From positions 1,320,501 to 1,384,500 of the forward strand of contig NZ_CP066369.1 of the NCBI RefSeq assembly GCF_016406305.1: a stretch of DNA of 64,000 nucleotides, in the 5' to 3' direction. Positions within the stretch are counted from its first letter, which is position 1. Each line of letters opens with the position of its first letter. The stretch is from Shewanella putrefaciens (GTDB lineage Bacteria; Pseudomonadota; Gammaproteobacteria; Enterobacterales; Shewanellaceae). The notes below the pieces were generated by a model. That model saw only the letters and a program-made list of their open reading frames with translations. It did no database searches and was not told the DNA's origin. Positions 1 to 11,389 of the stretch are shown here, piece by piece. A program made the translations under genes and the position numbers.

Positions 1-1050
1 CGCCTCGCGATTTAATTGATGGGCATTGTTAGCCGCATCGGCAACGGATTTCGCTAATAATTCAATCTGTTGAGTATTAGCCTTCATATTGGCGCTACTT
101 TTAAGGCAGAGGTCGTAAGCTGTGTTGATGCTGGTCGATGTTAGGTGGGTATTTTGTGCGACTTCGGCGATAGTGGCACTCATTTCTTCCATCGCACTGG
201 CGAGTTGCTCTAGCTGGTTTTTCTCTTGATCTAGGCTTACATAGGTTTGCTCTGTGGTGACGACTAATTGGTCGGCGATAGCATGTAGATGATTGGCTTG
301 GTCTTGGGTTCGACCGAGAACACCATTCATTTTGGCCTGTAGCATGATCAGTTGGAAATCAAGGATAGATGAGGTATCGGCACCTGAATATATATAACGG
401 CTGATAGAGTCGTATTTTTGCTGCATTTGCAACAGCTGAGCCGGAATGCGAAAGGCCTCATCGTAGAAAATGGCCAAATTGAGGCTCATTAAAATGGCCC
501 CTGCGATGATCACGCCCCATCCCCAAAAATAACCCGCGATCAGTAATCCCGTCGTGGCAACAATGGCTGAGACAAAACGCTTTTGCATCAAACTTAAGGG
601 TTTTGGTATGGATTTATCCAGCTTAAGCCTTTGATAGATATCGCTCGCTTTAGTCACATAGGCCGCTTTGGGCTGAATGCGTACCGATTGATATCCTACG
701 ATAGTGCCGTTTTCGAACAGTGGGGATACGAAGGCATCGACCCAATAAAAATTGCCGTTTTTACAGCGATTTTTTACGACGCCACGCCAGGATTGACCGG
801 ATTTAAGCTTTTCCCACATTTCTTTAAATGCGGCACTGGGCATATCGGGGTGACGCACCACATTGTGGGGGGACCCCAGCAACTCTTGGGCGCTATAGCC
901 GGAAATGCTAACAAAGCGGTCATTCACATAGGTGATGATGCCGCGATTATCTGTGGTGGAAATCAGTTCGTCTTGTGCGGTTAAGCGGATTTCTTGTTCA
1001 GTTCGTCCCATAGGGGAGGGGCGATTATCGATGACGTTACTCTGGCTCAT
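1..1050 (-). CDS. Aer-like methyl-accepting chemotaxis protein with N-terminal PAS domain (partial)
   Basis: A chemoreceptor of the aerotaxis (Aer) type that would signal to CheA/CheW. Only the first 350 codons lie in the window; the 3' end runs off the left edge. The start is the ATG whose complement ends at 1050 (MSQSNVIDN). A PAS domain follows at about residues 20-130, with the Aer-type stretches YVNDRFVSISGYS, RHPDMP and FYWVDAFVSP. Two membrane segments form a tight hairpin near residues 157-190, again as in Aer, so there is no large periplasmic domain. The remainder is helical, alanine- and serine-rich methyl-accepting region; the conserved signalling hairpin tip is not reached. In E. 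coli Aer the PAS domain binds FAD and senses redox state; whether this one does is inferred. Confidence 0.85.
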   Translation of the reverse strand, partial: MSQSNVIDNRPSPMGRTEQEIRLTAQDELISTTDNRGIITYVNDRFVSISGYSAQELLGSPHNVVRHPDMPSAAFKEMWEKLKSGQSWRGVVKNRCKNGNFYWVDAFVSPLFENGTIVGYQSVRIQPKAAYVTKASDIYQRLKLDKSIPKPLSLMQKRFVSAIVATTGLLIAGYFWGWGVIIAGAILMSLNLAIFYDEAFRIPAQLLQMQQKYDSISRYIYSGADTSSILDFQLIMLQAKMNGVLGRTQDQANHLHAIADQLVVTTEQTYVSLDQEKNQLEQLASAMEEMSATIAEVAQNTHLTSTSINTAYDLCLKSSANMKANTQQIELLAKSVADAANNAHQLNREA

Positions 1051-1594
1051 TGTGCAGTCTGTCCATTCAGGGCCGATATTATGATTTTGGGTAAAATCGA
1101 ATGTGCTAAATATGCGCCATCTCTCATAGGAGGTAGCTTGTTATGTGACAATGGTATCATTTTAGTGTGGGTATAGGAGAGGGCTTTTTTACCTTAGTCC
1201 TGTGATTATCAATCGTTCGTTGTATTTATAACTTACTGCCCAATATGAGATTTTTGATGTTTTGTGGCAATGTAGCACCCGCGTTTATCCTGTTTATTGG
1301 CTAATTCCAGTATTTTATATAGGGTTAATTGGATCTGGGTTTAATTCATGTGGGAGTCTGCTGTTGTTGGCAGAGCTTGATAGCTTAAATACCTATAAAG
1401 AGATAAGGCCCGGGTCGTTGTGGGGATAATGAGCGTCTATGGGGTTGATCTGCCAGTTTATACTTGTTCGACTATGCTTTAATGGGTTTGAGTTCTTGTG
1501 TGCAGCCTAACCTATTATTCATCTATATTGATGGGGGGATGCATTCTTTAACCCACTGGGTTACCACGGAATACCATTGCAAAAGGACCTTCCC
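1051..1594. other. Intergenic region between chemoreceptor and HD-GYP gene
   Basis: A 544-bp stretch between two divergent genes, AT-rich. The only structured element I can point to is a perfect inverted repeat at 1549-1563 (TAACCCA-c-TGGGTTA), which ends about 30 bp before the HD-GYP start and could be an operator. Short open frames here lack ribosome-binding sites and recognisable products. Confidence 0.4.
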
Positions 1595-2848
1595 ATGGCG
1601 ATAGCTCTGCGAAGTGATGTAACCAGCTCAAATAATGCCGTATGCCTACCACATTGGCGGCGATTGATTTTTAAACGTTTATTTGGGTTTCTCGCCATTC
1701 TGTGCGTGCCCGTCTATATCACCAGCGTGTATCTCTGTGCGATTGCCCAGTTATGGGGCATGGTGATATTTGATACGTTGGCGTATCTATGTTTACTGGC
1801 TTTACTCCTGCTTCCTCATTTTTCCGATAAGACCCGTTTTGGTATCGGTTGTTTGCTCGGCTATGCCATCGGGGTTGGTTTTTTGATCACTATAGGTCCT
1901 TCTGGCGCGGGATTTTTCTGGTTATTTATCTTCCCGCCATTAGTGAGTATTTTTTTGGGGCGTCGAGCCAGCTTTTATGCGCAGTTTTTAAATGCATTCA
2001 GTTTGATATTGATTGGCATCGCTTACCATTTTCAATGGTTGAACTGGCCAATAACCCAAGACTATAGCGTAGGAATTTGGGCTGTAGTGGCGGTCAATTT
2101 TTTAGTCACTAATGCGATGTTGACCTTAACTATGGGCTATCTATTAGAAAAACTCAGTGTGGCCTTAGACTCCACTTTAGCCTCTAGGCAAGCAACCGTA
2201 TTGGGTTTAGCCAAGTTGGCCGAATATCGAGATAACGAGACAGGGGCGCATTTATTACGGATGCGGCAGTATTCTAAAATGCTCGCCGCCCAGCGCATGT
2301 TAGCCGAAAATCCCCCCGCAGAATTGAACGAAGATTTTATTCAAGACATTAGTTTATCAGCCATTTTGCACGATATAGGTAAAGTCGGTATCGCCGATGC
2401 CATTTTGCTTAAGCCGGGTAAATTAACCCCCGAAGAGTTTGAGCAGATCAAAGCCCATCCTGTCATTGGGGGGCAAGTGTTACGCAGTTTGTTGGAATAT
2501 GCGCCCCAATGTACTTTTATTCAAATGGGACGGGATATTGCCTCCGGACACCATGAAAAATGGGATGGCAGTGGCTATCCCTATGGTTTAAAAGGGGAAG
2601 ATATCCCACTGTCGGCCAGAATTGTCGCCCTTGTCGATGTTTATGATGCGCTCACTTCGCCCCGTTGCTATAAGCGTCCTTTCAGTCACCAAGAGGCGAT
2701 TGATTTGATCCTTGAGGGAAAAGGCAAGCATTTCGATCCCGTTTTAGTCGAGTGTTTTATGGCGATTCACGGGGAGTTTGAAGCCCTATCTAAGGCCTCT
2801 TTAGATAACGAGGTGCGGCTCGCTATGATGCAGCCTAAGGTTGTGTAG
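1595..2848 (+). CDS. Membrane-anchored HD-GYP domain protein, probable c-di-GMP phosphodiesterase
   Basis: Probably hydrolyses cyclic di-GMP. The start is ATG 1595 because AAAGGA ends 8-9 bases before it; an in-frame TTG at 1577 lies upstream of that site. The 417-residue protein has an N-terminal half of about six hydrophobic segments (residues about 25-190) and a C-terminal HD-GYP domain. The metal ligands H259-D260 are in HDIGKVGIAD, and the GYP signature is at 327-329 in HHEKWDGSGYPYGLKGEDIP. Both motifs are complete, so an active enzyme is expected. The membrane half matches no sensor family I recognise. It is monocistronic, with an inverted repeat upstream and a terminator shared with the convergent peptidase gene. 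Confidence 0.88.
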   Translation: MAIALRSDVTSSNNAVCLPHWRRLIFKRLFGFLAILCVPVYITSVYLCAIAQLWGMVIFDTLAYLCLLALLLLPHFSDKTRFGIGCLLGYAIGVGFLITIGPSGAGFFWLFIFPPLVSIFLGRRASFYAQFLNAFSLILIGIAYHFQWLNWPITQDYSVGIWAVVAVNFLVTNAMLTLTMGYLLEKLSVALDSTLASRQATVLGLAKLAEYRDNETGAHLLRMRQYSKMLAAQRMLAENPPAELNEDFIQDISLSAILHDIGKVGIADAILLKPGKLTPEEFEQIKAHPVIGGQVLRSLLEYAPQCTFIQMGRDIASGHHEKWDGSGYPYGLKGEDIPLSARIVALVDVYDALTSPRCYKRPFSHQEAIDLILEGKGKHFDPVLVECFMAIHGEFEALSKASLDNEVRLAMMQPKVV

Positions 2849-2866
2849 TCGCTAATTCCCGATACA

Positions 2867-2901
2867 AAAACGCCCAAGAGGCATAGACCCTTGGGCGTTT
2901 T
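2867..2901. terminator. Bidirectional Rho-independent terminator
   Basis: Arms AAAACGCCCAAG and CTTGGGCGTTTT around an 11-base loop, with A and T runs on both sides. It serves the HD-GYP gene on plus and the peptidase gene on minus, which converge here. Confidence 0.88.
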
Positions 2902-2920
2902 AGTTAAAACTCGGTATGGG

Positions 2921-4708
2921 TTAAATGGCGCGGGTGGCCTGTGTTAACCATGTGAGTTCATCGCCCGACATCAGGGGGGCGAGGGTATTAAACACTTTAC
3001 TATGGTATTGATTAAACCAGTCGATTTCCCCTTGGGTTAACAGGCTCTTATCGATAAGGCGTGCGTCCATCGGGATCATTGTCAGGGCATCGAACTCATA
3101 TATTTCACGCTCGGCCCCGTTAAGTGCTTCACAGTGTTGCACTACCACTAAGTTCTCTAAGCGAATACCAAAACTCTCTGCGCGGTAGTACCCTGGCTCG
3201 TTAGAGAGCACCATGCCTGGCATCAGGGCAATAGCGTTAACATTCTTGCCTATGCGCTGCGGACCTTCGTGCACACTTAAAAAATGACCCACACCATGGC
3301 CTGTACCGTGATCGTAATCAAAACCATGTTGCCATAAATATTGGCGGGCGAATGCATCGAGCTGCTGGCCTGAGGTGCCTTTCGGGAAGCGAGCTTGGTC
3401 GAGGGCAATATGACCTTTTAGCACCAGTGTGACCATCTTTTTATGCTCATCGGTCACTTCACCTATCGCAATGGTACGGGTCACATCTGTCGTGCCATCA
3501 ATATATTGCGCGCCAGAATCCACTAAGTAGATACTGTCCATTGTCATCATGGCTGGTGTGCCATTGTTGTGATTGTAATGGCACATGGCAGCATTGGCAC
3601 CGGCGGCTGAAATGGTATCGAAACTTGGCTCGCGGTAACGCTCATCTTCTAGGCGAAAGCTTTCTAATTTATCCGCAAGGGTGCCTTCATCGTGCATGCG
3701 ATTGGCTGCCACTTCGGCATCGAGCCATGCAAGGAATCGGCTCACGGCGACGCCATCGCGGATATGACAGGCGCGCATGCCAGCCAGTTCTGCTGGGTTT
3801 TTCTGCGCCTTAGGTAAAGAGGCTGGATCGATTCCGGCAATCAATTTTGCCCCGGCTTCACGGGCGAGGTTTTGTGCCCAAGCGTTAGCCGAATTGGGAT
3901 CCGCAAGCAGTTTTACACCCTGCATGCTGGCGAGTGTATCGGCAAGAGATGCCTCGCTCTTAAAGCTTACGCCAGCCCCGACATGCTCCTCAATGCCCTC
4001 TGGGAGCTTGCTTAAATCGGTGAAGAGCTGCATATCACCATTGGCGTGGAGCAGCGCACTGCCGAGCACCACCGGTAGGCGCGGTACATCGTTACCGCGA
4101 ATATTGAGTAGCCAGCAAAAGGAGTCTAAGGCGGCGATTAAGGCGACATCGGCGCCGGCTTTTTTCACTAAGGCACCAATTTCAATGCGTTTTTGTTGGC
4201 TCGTTTTGCCGGCACTGTCATTGCAAAACAAAGTGATAGGCGCGCTCGAGGGGGCGGGGCGATTCTGCCAATGCAAATCGATGGGATTTTGTTCCACAGC
4301 CACTAATTCGATTTGGGCTTTGCTTAAGGTTGCTTTGGCATTTTCATACCAAGCTAAGGTATGCAATCTTGCATCGAAGCCAACGCGGGAGCCCGCGGCT
4401 AGCGTGTCACATAACCACTCTATTTGTGGGGTGTCGGTCAGACTCTCATAGCTGAAGAGGTTGGCATCGACTTGCAGGCGAACTTGCACCGTATAGCGGC
4501 CGTCGGTAAAGATAGCGGCCTTATCTTTCAATACGATAGCCATGCCCGCCGAGCCGGTAAAATCCGTTGCCCAATATAAACGCTCATTGTGTTCTGGCAC
4601 ATATTCGCCTAAGTACTCATCGGCGCGGGGAATAATAAAAGCATCTAAATGGGCGGCGGCCATTTCGCTACGAATCGCATCGAGACGCTGGGCTATCTTG
4701 TGTGACAT
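2921..4708 (-). CDS. pepP: Xaa-Pro aminopeptidase, M24B family (aminopeptidase P)
   Basis: Removes the N-terminal residue from peptides with proline in second position; a cytosolic dinuclear-metal enzyme. At 595 residues it is the long form (eukaryotic APP1-like): two creatinase-N domains (about 1-300), the M24 pita-bread catalytic domain (about 310-530) and a short C-terminal domain. The metal ligands are visible: two Asp in VDSGAQYIDGTTDVTRT, His in GTGHGVGHFLSVHEG, and Glu in SNEPGYY and GIRLEN. GGAG stands 5 bases before the start. No signal peptide. The gene is monocistronic. The symbol is a family name; this form is only distantly related to E. coli PepP (about 440 residues). Confidence 0.88.
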   Translation of the reverse strand: MSHKIAQRLDAIRSEMAAAHLDAFIIPRADEYLGEYVPEHNERLYWATDFTGSAGMAIVLKDKAAIFTDGRYTVQVRLQVDANLFSYESLTDTPQIEWLCDTLAAGSRVGFDARLHTLAWYENAKATLSKAQIELVAVEQNPIDLHWQNRPAPSSAPITLFCNDSAGKTSQQKRIEIGALVKKAGADVALIAALDSFCWLLNIRGNDVPRLPVVLGSALLHANGDMQLFTDLSKLPEGIEEHVGAGVSFKSEASLADTLASMQGVKLLADPNSANAWAQNLAREAGAKLIAGIDPASLPKAQKNPAELAGMRACHIRDGVAVSRFLAWLDAEVAANRMHDEGTLADKLESFRLEDERYREPSFDTISAAGANAAMCHYNHNNGTPAMMTMDSIYLVDSGAQYIDGTTDVTRTIAIGEVTDEHKKMVTLVLKGHIALDQARFPKGTSGQQLDAFARQYLWQHGFDYDHGTGHGVGHFLSVHEGPQRIGKNVNAIALMPGMVLSNEPGYYRAESFGIRLENLVVVQHCEALNGAEREIYEFDALTMIPMDARLIDKSLLTQGEIDWFNQYHSKVFNTLAPLMSGDELTWLTQATRAI

Positions 4709-5080
4709 AGGGGCTCCAATGGGTCTGCTTTGGTCGTGGGGTACATTCCCACTGAATCCTGCATCTTCAGGTTATTTGGGTGTATTGCTGGCGGCGATTA
4801 TCGCAAGCACTATGGCAAAGTTGCAAGGGGATGGAATAAAGGATTTTGTATACAATTTTTTTAAAGGGTGCCCAACTACCCGCGACTAGGGCCAGTATTT
4901 TGATGTGATCTCCTGCAAAAATTTATTACCGCCTGCTGTCTACCTCACGTATTTTTTGGCACTACACCTTACAAATTAGCAACTTAACTTTTATTCAATC
5001 GCTAATATACCCCCCTTGTGCTAACATTCGCCATCTCCGCTCGGGGTCAGAGGGGAGCACATGTATCAGTGGAGTTGACG
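4709..5080. other. Intergenic region upstream of the peptidase and ROK genes
   Basis: A 372-bp divergent intergenic region. At 4846-4855 there is a perfect TTGTATACAA palindrome in an A/T-rich setting, a form common for GntR-family operators; it lies about 140 bp upstream of the peptidase start. No other gene or structured element was recognised. Confidence 0.35.
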
Positions 5081-5866
5081 ATGCAAACATTAACAATAGA
5101 CGTGGGCGGTACCAAAGCCCTATTCGAACTTCAGCTCGCGGGGCATACAGAACAATATAAAATCCCCACAGGTGAAGGCTTTAAAATTGAAGAGTTAAAT
5201 AATCAAATCGCAGCCCTAGAACGGGATTACGATTTACAAGATTACCAATTAGCGATAGCCGTACCTGGACTCGTACAACATAATCGTTTGGTCTCCTGTA
5301 AGTCGTTACCCGGTCTCAATGGGTTAAGTTTTGACACAGTAAAAACCCAGGGCGAGCTTAAGCTTATCTGCAACGATATCGATGCCGGTATGCAGGCAAC
5401 CTGCGATGCAAAATATGCCTGTGAGTTATTGGTGATGTGCGGCACAGGGATAGGTATGTCAATTGCCTTCAATGGCAAGGTATTTACCGGCGCATCCGGT
5501 GTGGCGGGGGAGCTTGGTCATTGCCGCGTGATGACCGAATCCGGCGAGTTTAGTTTAGAGCAACTCGCCAGTGGCGATTCAGTGCGAAGCCGCAAAATTT
5601 CCACTCAGGATGATTTGTATCGTGCGGGCAGTTACCTTGGCATGGGGCTGGCGTGGGCGGTTAATTTATTTAATCCCAATCGCATCTGGTTAGCGGGCGG
5701 CATGATGAACAGTGCGCCTTACTACAAGGGGTGTCTCGAAAGCTTAAAACAAATGGCTTTGAGCGCGCCCCTAGCCGAGATGAAAATTCATCGGGTCGAT
5801 GATATGGAAACCTTAGTGTGTCGTGGGTTATCCGTGATCCTAGCGAGGGATTTTTCACCAGCCTAG
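5081..5866 (+). CDS. ROK-family sugar kinase-like protein
   Basis: Predicted sugar or amino-sugar kinase of the ROK/actin-fold ATPase class. The start is ATG 5081 with GGAG 7 bases upstream, giving 261 residues (MQTLTIDVGGTK). The phosphate-binding DVGGTK motif is at the N-terminus. The substrate region shows CNDIDAG and, further on, GTGIGMSIAFNGKVFTGASG followed by AGELGH, the usual ROK signature. The Cys-rich zinc motif of typical ROK repressor/kinases (CxCGxxGCxE) is missing, and the protein is shorter than the usual 300, so it is a divergent member. The nearest downstream gene is a chitinase, which makes GlcNAc or another amino sugar a reasonable guess, but the substrate cannot be read from sequence. 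Confidence 0.72.
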   Translation: MQTLTIDVGGTKALFELQLAGHTEQYKIPTGEGFKIEELNNQIAALERDYDLQDYQLAIAVPGLVQHNRLVSCKSLPGLNGLSFDTVKTQGELKLICNDIDAGMQATCDAKYACELLVMCGTGIGMSIAFNGKVFTGASGVAGELGHCRVMTESGEFSLEQLASGDSVRSRKISTQDDLYRAGSYLGMGLAWAVNLFNPNRIWLAGGMMNSAPYYKGCLESLKQMALSAPLAEMKIHRVDDMETLVCRGLSVILARDFSPA

Positions 5867-6142
5867 GCATAGACGTTAGTTTCGCGTTTGATAAACCACA
5901 GAATAGGGCGGTCTATTGTTATCATCTTACTGTGATACATGGGCTGCCCTTTTTAACGTTATTTTTTGAGATTATTTTCGCCCGTCCTTGTGCTGTCACC
6001 GCCTATTTAGTGAATGATGTAATTATTTTATTGCTGTTAAAACAGTTGATTAAATATTGCTCCCAGGATTAATCGCTTTAGAAAGCGACGTCGGGATAGC
6101 ATCGTTTTTATCAGTATGATATCCCATATTGTTAATATTTGG
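5867..6142. other. Intergenic region upstream of the chitinase promoter
   Basis: Part of a 535-bp gap. It holds a short open frame overlapping the end of the ROK gene that I judge non-coding. No operator or terminator was recognised before the promoter at 6143. Confidence 0.35.
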
Positions 6143-6172
6143 TTGCAATTTAAATCAAGGTGCGTTTATGCT
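6143..6172 (+). promoter_or_regulatory. Predicted sigma70 promoter of the chitinase gene
   Basis: A -35 box TTGCAA (6143-6148) and a -10 box TATGCT (6167-6172) are separated by 18 bp. The predicted start is near 6179, directly before the palindrome at 6182 and the riboswitch at about 6203, so all three elements are in a consistent order. Confidence 0.5.
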
Positions 6173-6181
6173 GATTATCGT

Positions 6182-6199
6182 AATGACAACGTTGTCATT
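6182..6199. promoter_or_regulatory. 18-bp perfect palindromic operator, NagR (LacI-family)-like
   Basis: AATGACAACGTTGTCATT is a perfect 18-bp palindrome with a central CG, the form typical of LacI-family operators. From memory it resembles the NagR operators described for chitin and GlcNAc genes in Shewanella; I could not check this. It covers about +3 to +20 of the predicted transcript, a repressor position, and lies ahead of a chitinase. Confidence 0.6.
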
Positions 6200-6202
6200 G
6201 CG

Positions 6203-6292
6203 TGTAAAAGGCAAACCAGTTGAAAGACTGGGACGCAAAGCCTCCGGTCTAAGGGTTCGTCAGTACCTATGATAGCGGGGATACCACAGGTT
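6203..6292 (+). promoter_or_regulatory. Cyclic di-GMP-I (GEMM-I) riboswitch
   Basis: The conserved core is present in order: GGCAAACC (6210-6217), a short stem closed by a GAAA tetraloop, GGGACGCAAAGCC (6230-6242), TCCGGTCTAA, a variable second stem, and TAGCGGGGATACC (6274-6286). From memory this matches the Vc2 aptamer of Vibrio cholerae almost base for base in the core. It lies in the 5' leader of the chitinase, 110 bases before the start codon. A downstream TGCAA/TTGCA pair and a T-rich stretch at 6290-6297 could form the expression platform; whether it switches on or off is not clear from sequence. Confidence 0.93.
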
Positions 6293-6392
6293 TTTCTTCG
6301 TGCAATGGTCCGTCGTGTTGCATGGTCTTAAGAGAGTGTTGTTTCCTGTCTAAGCTTTGTTTGCCTTATTGATGCATATCAACATTCAATAG

Positions 6393-9008
<2,616 letters not shown>

Positions 9009-9045
9009 TTATCCAACTTACTAATATTATTTGAGTTATAGAGAC

Positions 9046-9075
9046 AAAAAGCCCTGCGATAATGCAGGGCTTTTT
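9046..9075. terminator. Bidirectional Rho-independent terminator
   Basis: Arms AAAAAGCCCTGC and GCAGGGCTTTTT with a 6-base loop, between the convergent chitinase and FKBP genes. Confidence 0.92.
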
Positions 9076-9127
9076 ATTGATTAGATTTTTTGCTTGATGT
9101 TTTTAGGCAGTCGAATTTACGGCTGAT

Positions 9128-9598
9128 TTAATCAATCTTAAGCAGTTCCACATCAAAAATGAGCACTGAACCACCGCCAATCTTGCCCGTGCTGCGGTTG
9201 CCGTAGGCGAGATCGCTCGGGATAAAGAAACGATATTTATCGCCAACCACCATCAGCTGCACGCCCTCGGTCCAACCTTTAATCACGCGATTAAGGGGAA
9301 ATGCGATGGGTTCACCGCGATCAACCGAACTATCAAACACAGTACCGTCAATCAAAGTGCCGTGATAATGCACAGTTACTGTATCGCTGGCTTTAGGGTG
9401 AACTGTGCCTTCGCCTTGGGTTAACACTTGATATTGCAAACCCGAAGCTGTGGTGATCACACCTTCTTTGGTTTTGTTTTGGGTTAAAAATTCATTGCCT
9501 AAACGGATATTCTCTTGGGCGGCTTTTTGGCCGTTCATCGAGGTAAAGAAGTAAAAAATCACCCCAGCTATCACCACAATGGCAAGTAACATTTTCAT
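9128..9598 (-). CDS. FKBP-type peptidyl-prolyl cis-trans isomerase
   Basis: Catalyses cis-trans isomerisation of prolyl bonds, assisting folding. The 156-residue protein starts with a hydrophobic segment (residues about 3-18) that is either a signal peptide or a membrane anchor, so the FKBP domain (about 45-155) should face the periplasm. Conserved FKBP features are GLQYQVLTQGEG, VHYHGTLIDGTVFDSS, VIKGWTEGVQLM, and the final VLIFDVELL. It is single-domain and lacks the dimerisation domain of FkpA/Mip. The gene is monocistronic and convergent with the chitinase. Confidence 0.9.
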   Translation of the reverse strand: MKMLLAIVVIAGVIFYFFTSMNGQKAAQENIRLGNEFLTQNKTKEGVITTASGLQYQVLTQGEGTVHPKASDTVTVHYHGTLIDGTVFDSSVDRGEPIAFPLNRVIKGWTEGVQLMVVGDKYRFFIPSDLAYGNRSTGKIGGGSVLIFDVELLKID

Positions 9599-9848
9599 AT
9601 AAAGAGCACCTTAAGTTAATTTTCGCCATGTTATCAGTTTTTTAGCGTGTGAGGCTACTTATGGCAACTCAGCCTTTAATTGGATGACTGGCGTTACATT
9701 TTCCTACAGTTAAAAACTGCTGCAAGACTTTATACCGCTTTAGAGATCGCTTAACCTGTGAGCTTAAGACTCAATAAAAATTCAATAAAAACAGATAAGA
9801 ACTAGGGCGTGTTGACGTTTTAGTCCAGATAATAAACAAGGAAAGTCT

Positions 9849-11192
9849 ATGTTAAACAAAGCGGCAAAACCTCTGGTCAAACTCGTCGACCGCTATCTAC
9901 CCGATCCCTATATTTTCGTGCTCTTACTCACCTTAGTGGTGTTAATTGCGGCAGTGGTCGCCGAACACAAAACGCCGCTGGAAGTCATCAGTTATTGGGG
10001 TGATGGCTTTTGGACCCTGTTAAGTTTTTCGATGCAGATGCTGTTAGTGCTGGTGGCGGGATTTATGTTGGCAAGCTCGCCACCGATAAAAAAGTTGCTC
10101 GATATGATTGCGGGGTTCGCTAAGTCTGCGCCCCAAGCCATTATTTTAGTGACCTTAGTATCCCTAGTTGCCAGTTGGATTAATTGGGGATTTGGGTTAG
10201 TGATCGGGGCCTTATTTGCCAAAGCCTTAGCCCGTCGAGTGAAAGTGGATTATCGACTGCTGGTCGCCAGCGCCTATGCGGGCTTTGTGGTTTGGCATGG
10301 CGGCCTTGCGGGGTCTATCCCATTAACCATAGCGACGGCGGGACATTTCACCGAATCACAAATTGGTATCATCCCCACCAGTGAAACCATTTTTGCAAGC
10401 TTTAACTTACTGTTAGTCGCAGTTTTATTTGTGGTTATCCCCCTAGTGAATCGTTTTATGTTGCCTGAGGAAAAGGACAGCATTTATGTGGATCCTAAGG
10501 TGCTTAATGAGCCTGACGTCGAAAATGCTCCTTCTATGTTGGATGCGGACAGTGGTAAGGATAATTCGAATCGTCCCGCAGATAAGTTAGAAAATAGCCG
10601 CTTACTCGGCTGGAGTGTTGGTGGCGCAGGACTCGTGTACTTATGCTATTACTTTTGGGTGCAGGGCGGCAGCTTAAATCTCAATTTAGTGAATTTCTTA
10701 TTTTTGTTCCTCGCCATAGTGTTACATCAAACGCCACGCAGTTTACTCACCAGCTTAAATGAGGCGATCAAGGGCGGCGCAGGCATAGTGATCCAATTTC
10801 CCTTTTATGCGGGCATTATGGCGGTGATGGTGCAATCGGGTTTAGCCCAGAGTATCTCTGAGGGCTTTGTGGCCATCGCCAGTGCCGATAGCCTGCCATT
10901 TTGGAGCTTTATCAGTGCGGGAATTGTGAATATTTTTGTACCATCGGGAGGTGGCCAATGGGCCGTGCAGGCGCCGATTATGTTACCCGCAGCGCAGGCC
11001 TTAGGTGCCGATGTCGCTCGGGTCGCAATGGCCGTTGCCTGGGGCGATGCGTGGACTAACCTCATTCAACCTTTCTGGGCACTGCCGGTGTTGGCCATTG
11101 CGGGCTTAAAAGCACGGGATATTATGGGCTTTTGCTTAATGCAGCTGATGATCACCGGCGTGATTATCAGCATCGCATTGAGCTGGTTCTAA
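9849..11192 (+). CDS. atoE: Short-chain fatty acid transporter, AtoE family
   Basis: Inner-membrane carrier predicted to take up short-chain fatty acids such as acetoacetate or butyrate. The 447-residue protein is strongly hydrophobic with about 10-12 membrane segments and the family's N-terminal stretch RYLPDPYIFVLLLT. Other family-like regions are WINWGFGLVIGALFAK, the glycine-rich GIVNIFVPSGGGQWAVQAP and AWGDAWTNLIQPFWALP. AAGGAAAG precedes the start. No ato CoA-transferase or thiolase genes stand beside it in this window, so it acts as a stand-alone transporter; the substrate is inferred from family only. Confidence 0.87.
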   Translation: MLNKAAKPLVKLVDRYLPDPYIFVLLLTLVVLIAAVVAEHKTPLEVISYWGDGFWTLLSFSMQMLLVLVAGFMLASSPPIKKLLDMIAGFAKSAPQAIILVTLVSLVASWINWGFGLVIGALFAKALARRVKVDYRLLVASAYAGFVVWHGGLAGSIPLTIATAGHFTESQIGIIPTSETIFASFNLLLVAVLFVVIPLVNRFMLPEEKDSIYVDPKVLNEPDVENAPSMLDADSGKDNSNRPADKLENSRLLGWSVGGAGLVYLCYYFWVQGGSLNLNLVNFLFLFLAIVLHQTPRSLLTSLNEAIKGGAGIVIQFPFYAGIMAVMVQSGLAQSISEGFVAIASADSLPFWSFISAGIVNIFVPSGGGQWAVQAPIMLPAAQALGADVARVAMAVAWGDAWTNLIQPFWALPVLAIAGLKARDIMGFCLMQLMITGVIISIALSWF

Positions 11193-11243
11193 AGGCAGAG
11201 TGACAGTCGGTTTTGCATTTTATTCCTGTTGAATTTTAGAGCT

Positions 11244-11269
11244 AAGGGCAATCTTTAATTGCCCTTTTT
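11244..11269 (+). terminator. Rho-independent terminator after the AtoE-type gene
   Basis: AAGGGCAAT / ATTGCCCTT hairpin followed by a run of T. It ends just before the left end of the IS element. Confidence 0.85.
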
Positions 11270-11284
11270 TATTGTCATCCCAAA

Positions 11285-11305
11285 ACCACCGCCTCTGGCG
11301 GTGGT
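11285..11305 (+). repeat. IS left-end hairpin
   Basis: Perfect 9-bp stem with a TCT loop; expected recognition structure of the single-strand transposase. Confidence 0.75.
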
Positions 11306-11389
11306 GATTGTTCCTTGAGGCTATAGCCTGCATTACGCCCATGCTAAAAGAGACTTCTTATTCACCACAAGTAAGAGGAAACGAAAAGC

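Noticed and set aside
3777..4451. Long open frame antisense to the peptidase gene
   Set aside because: Shadow of a GC-rich coding region; no ribosome-binding site, no recognisable product, and the M24 peptidase on the other strand is unambiguous.
5818..6072. 84-codon frame overlapping the end of the ROK gene
   Set aside because: No ribosome-binding site, overlaps a supported gene and reads into non-coding leader DNA.
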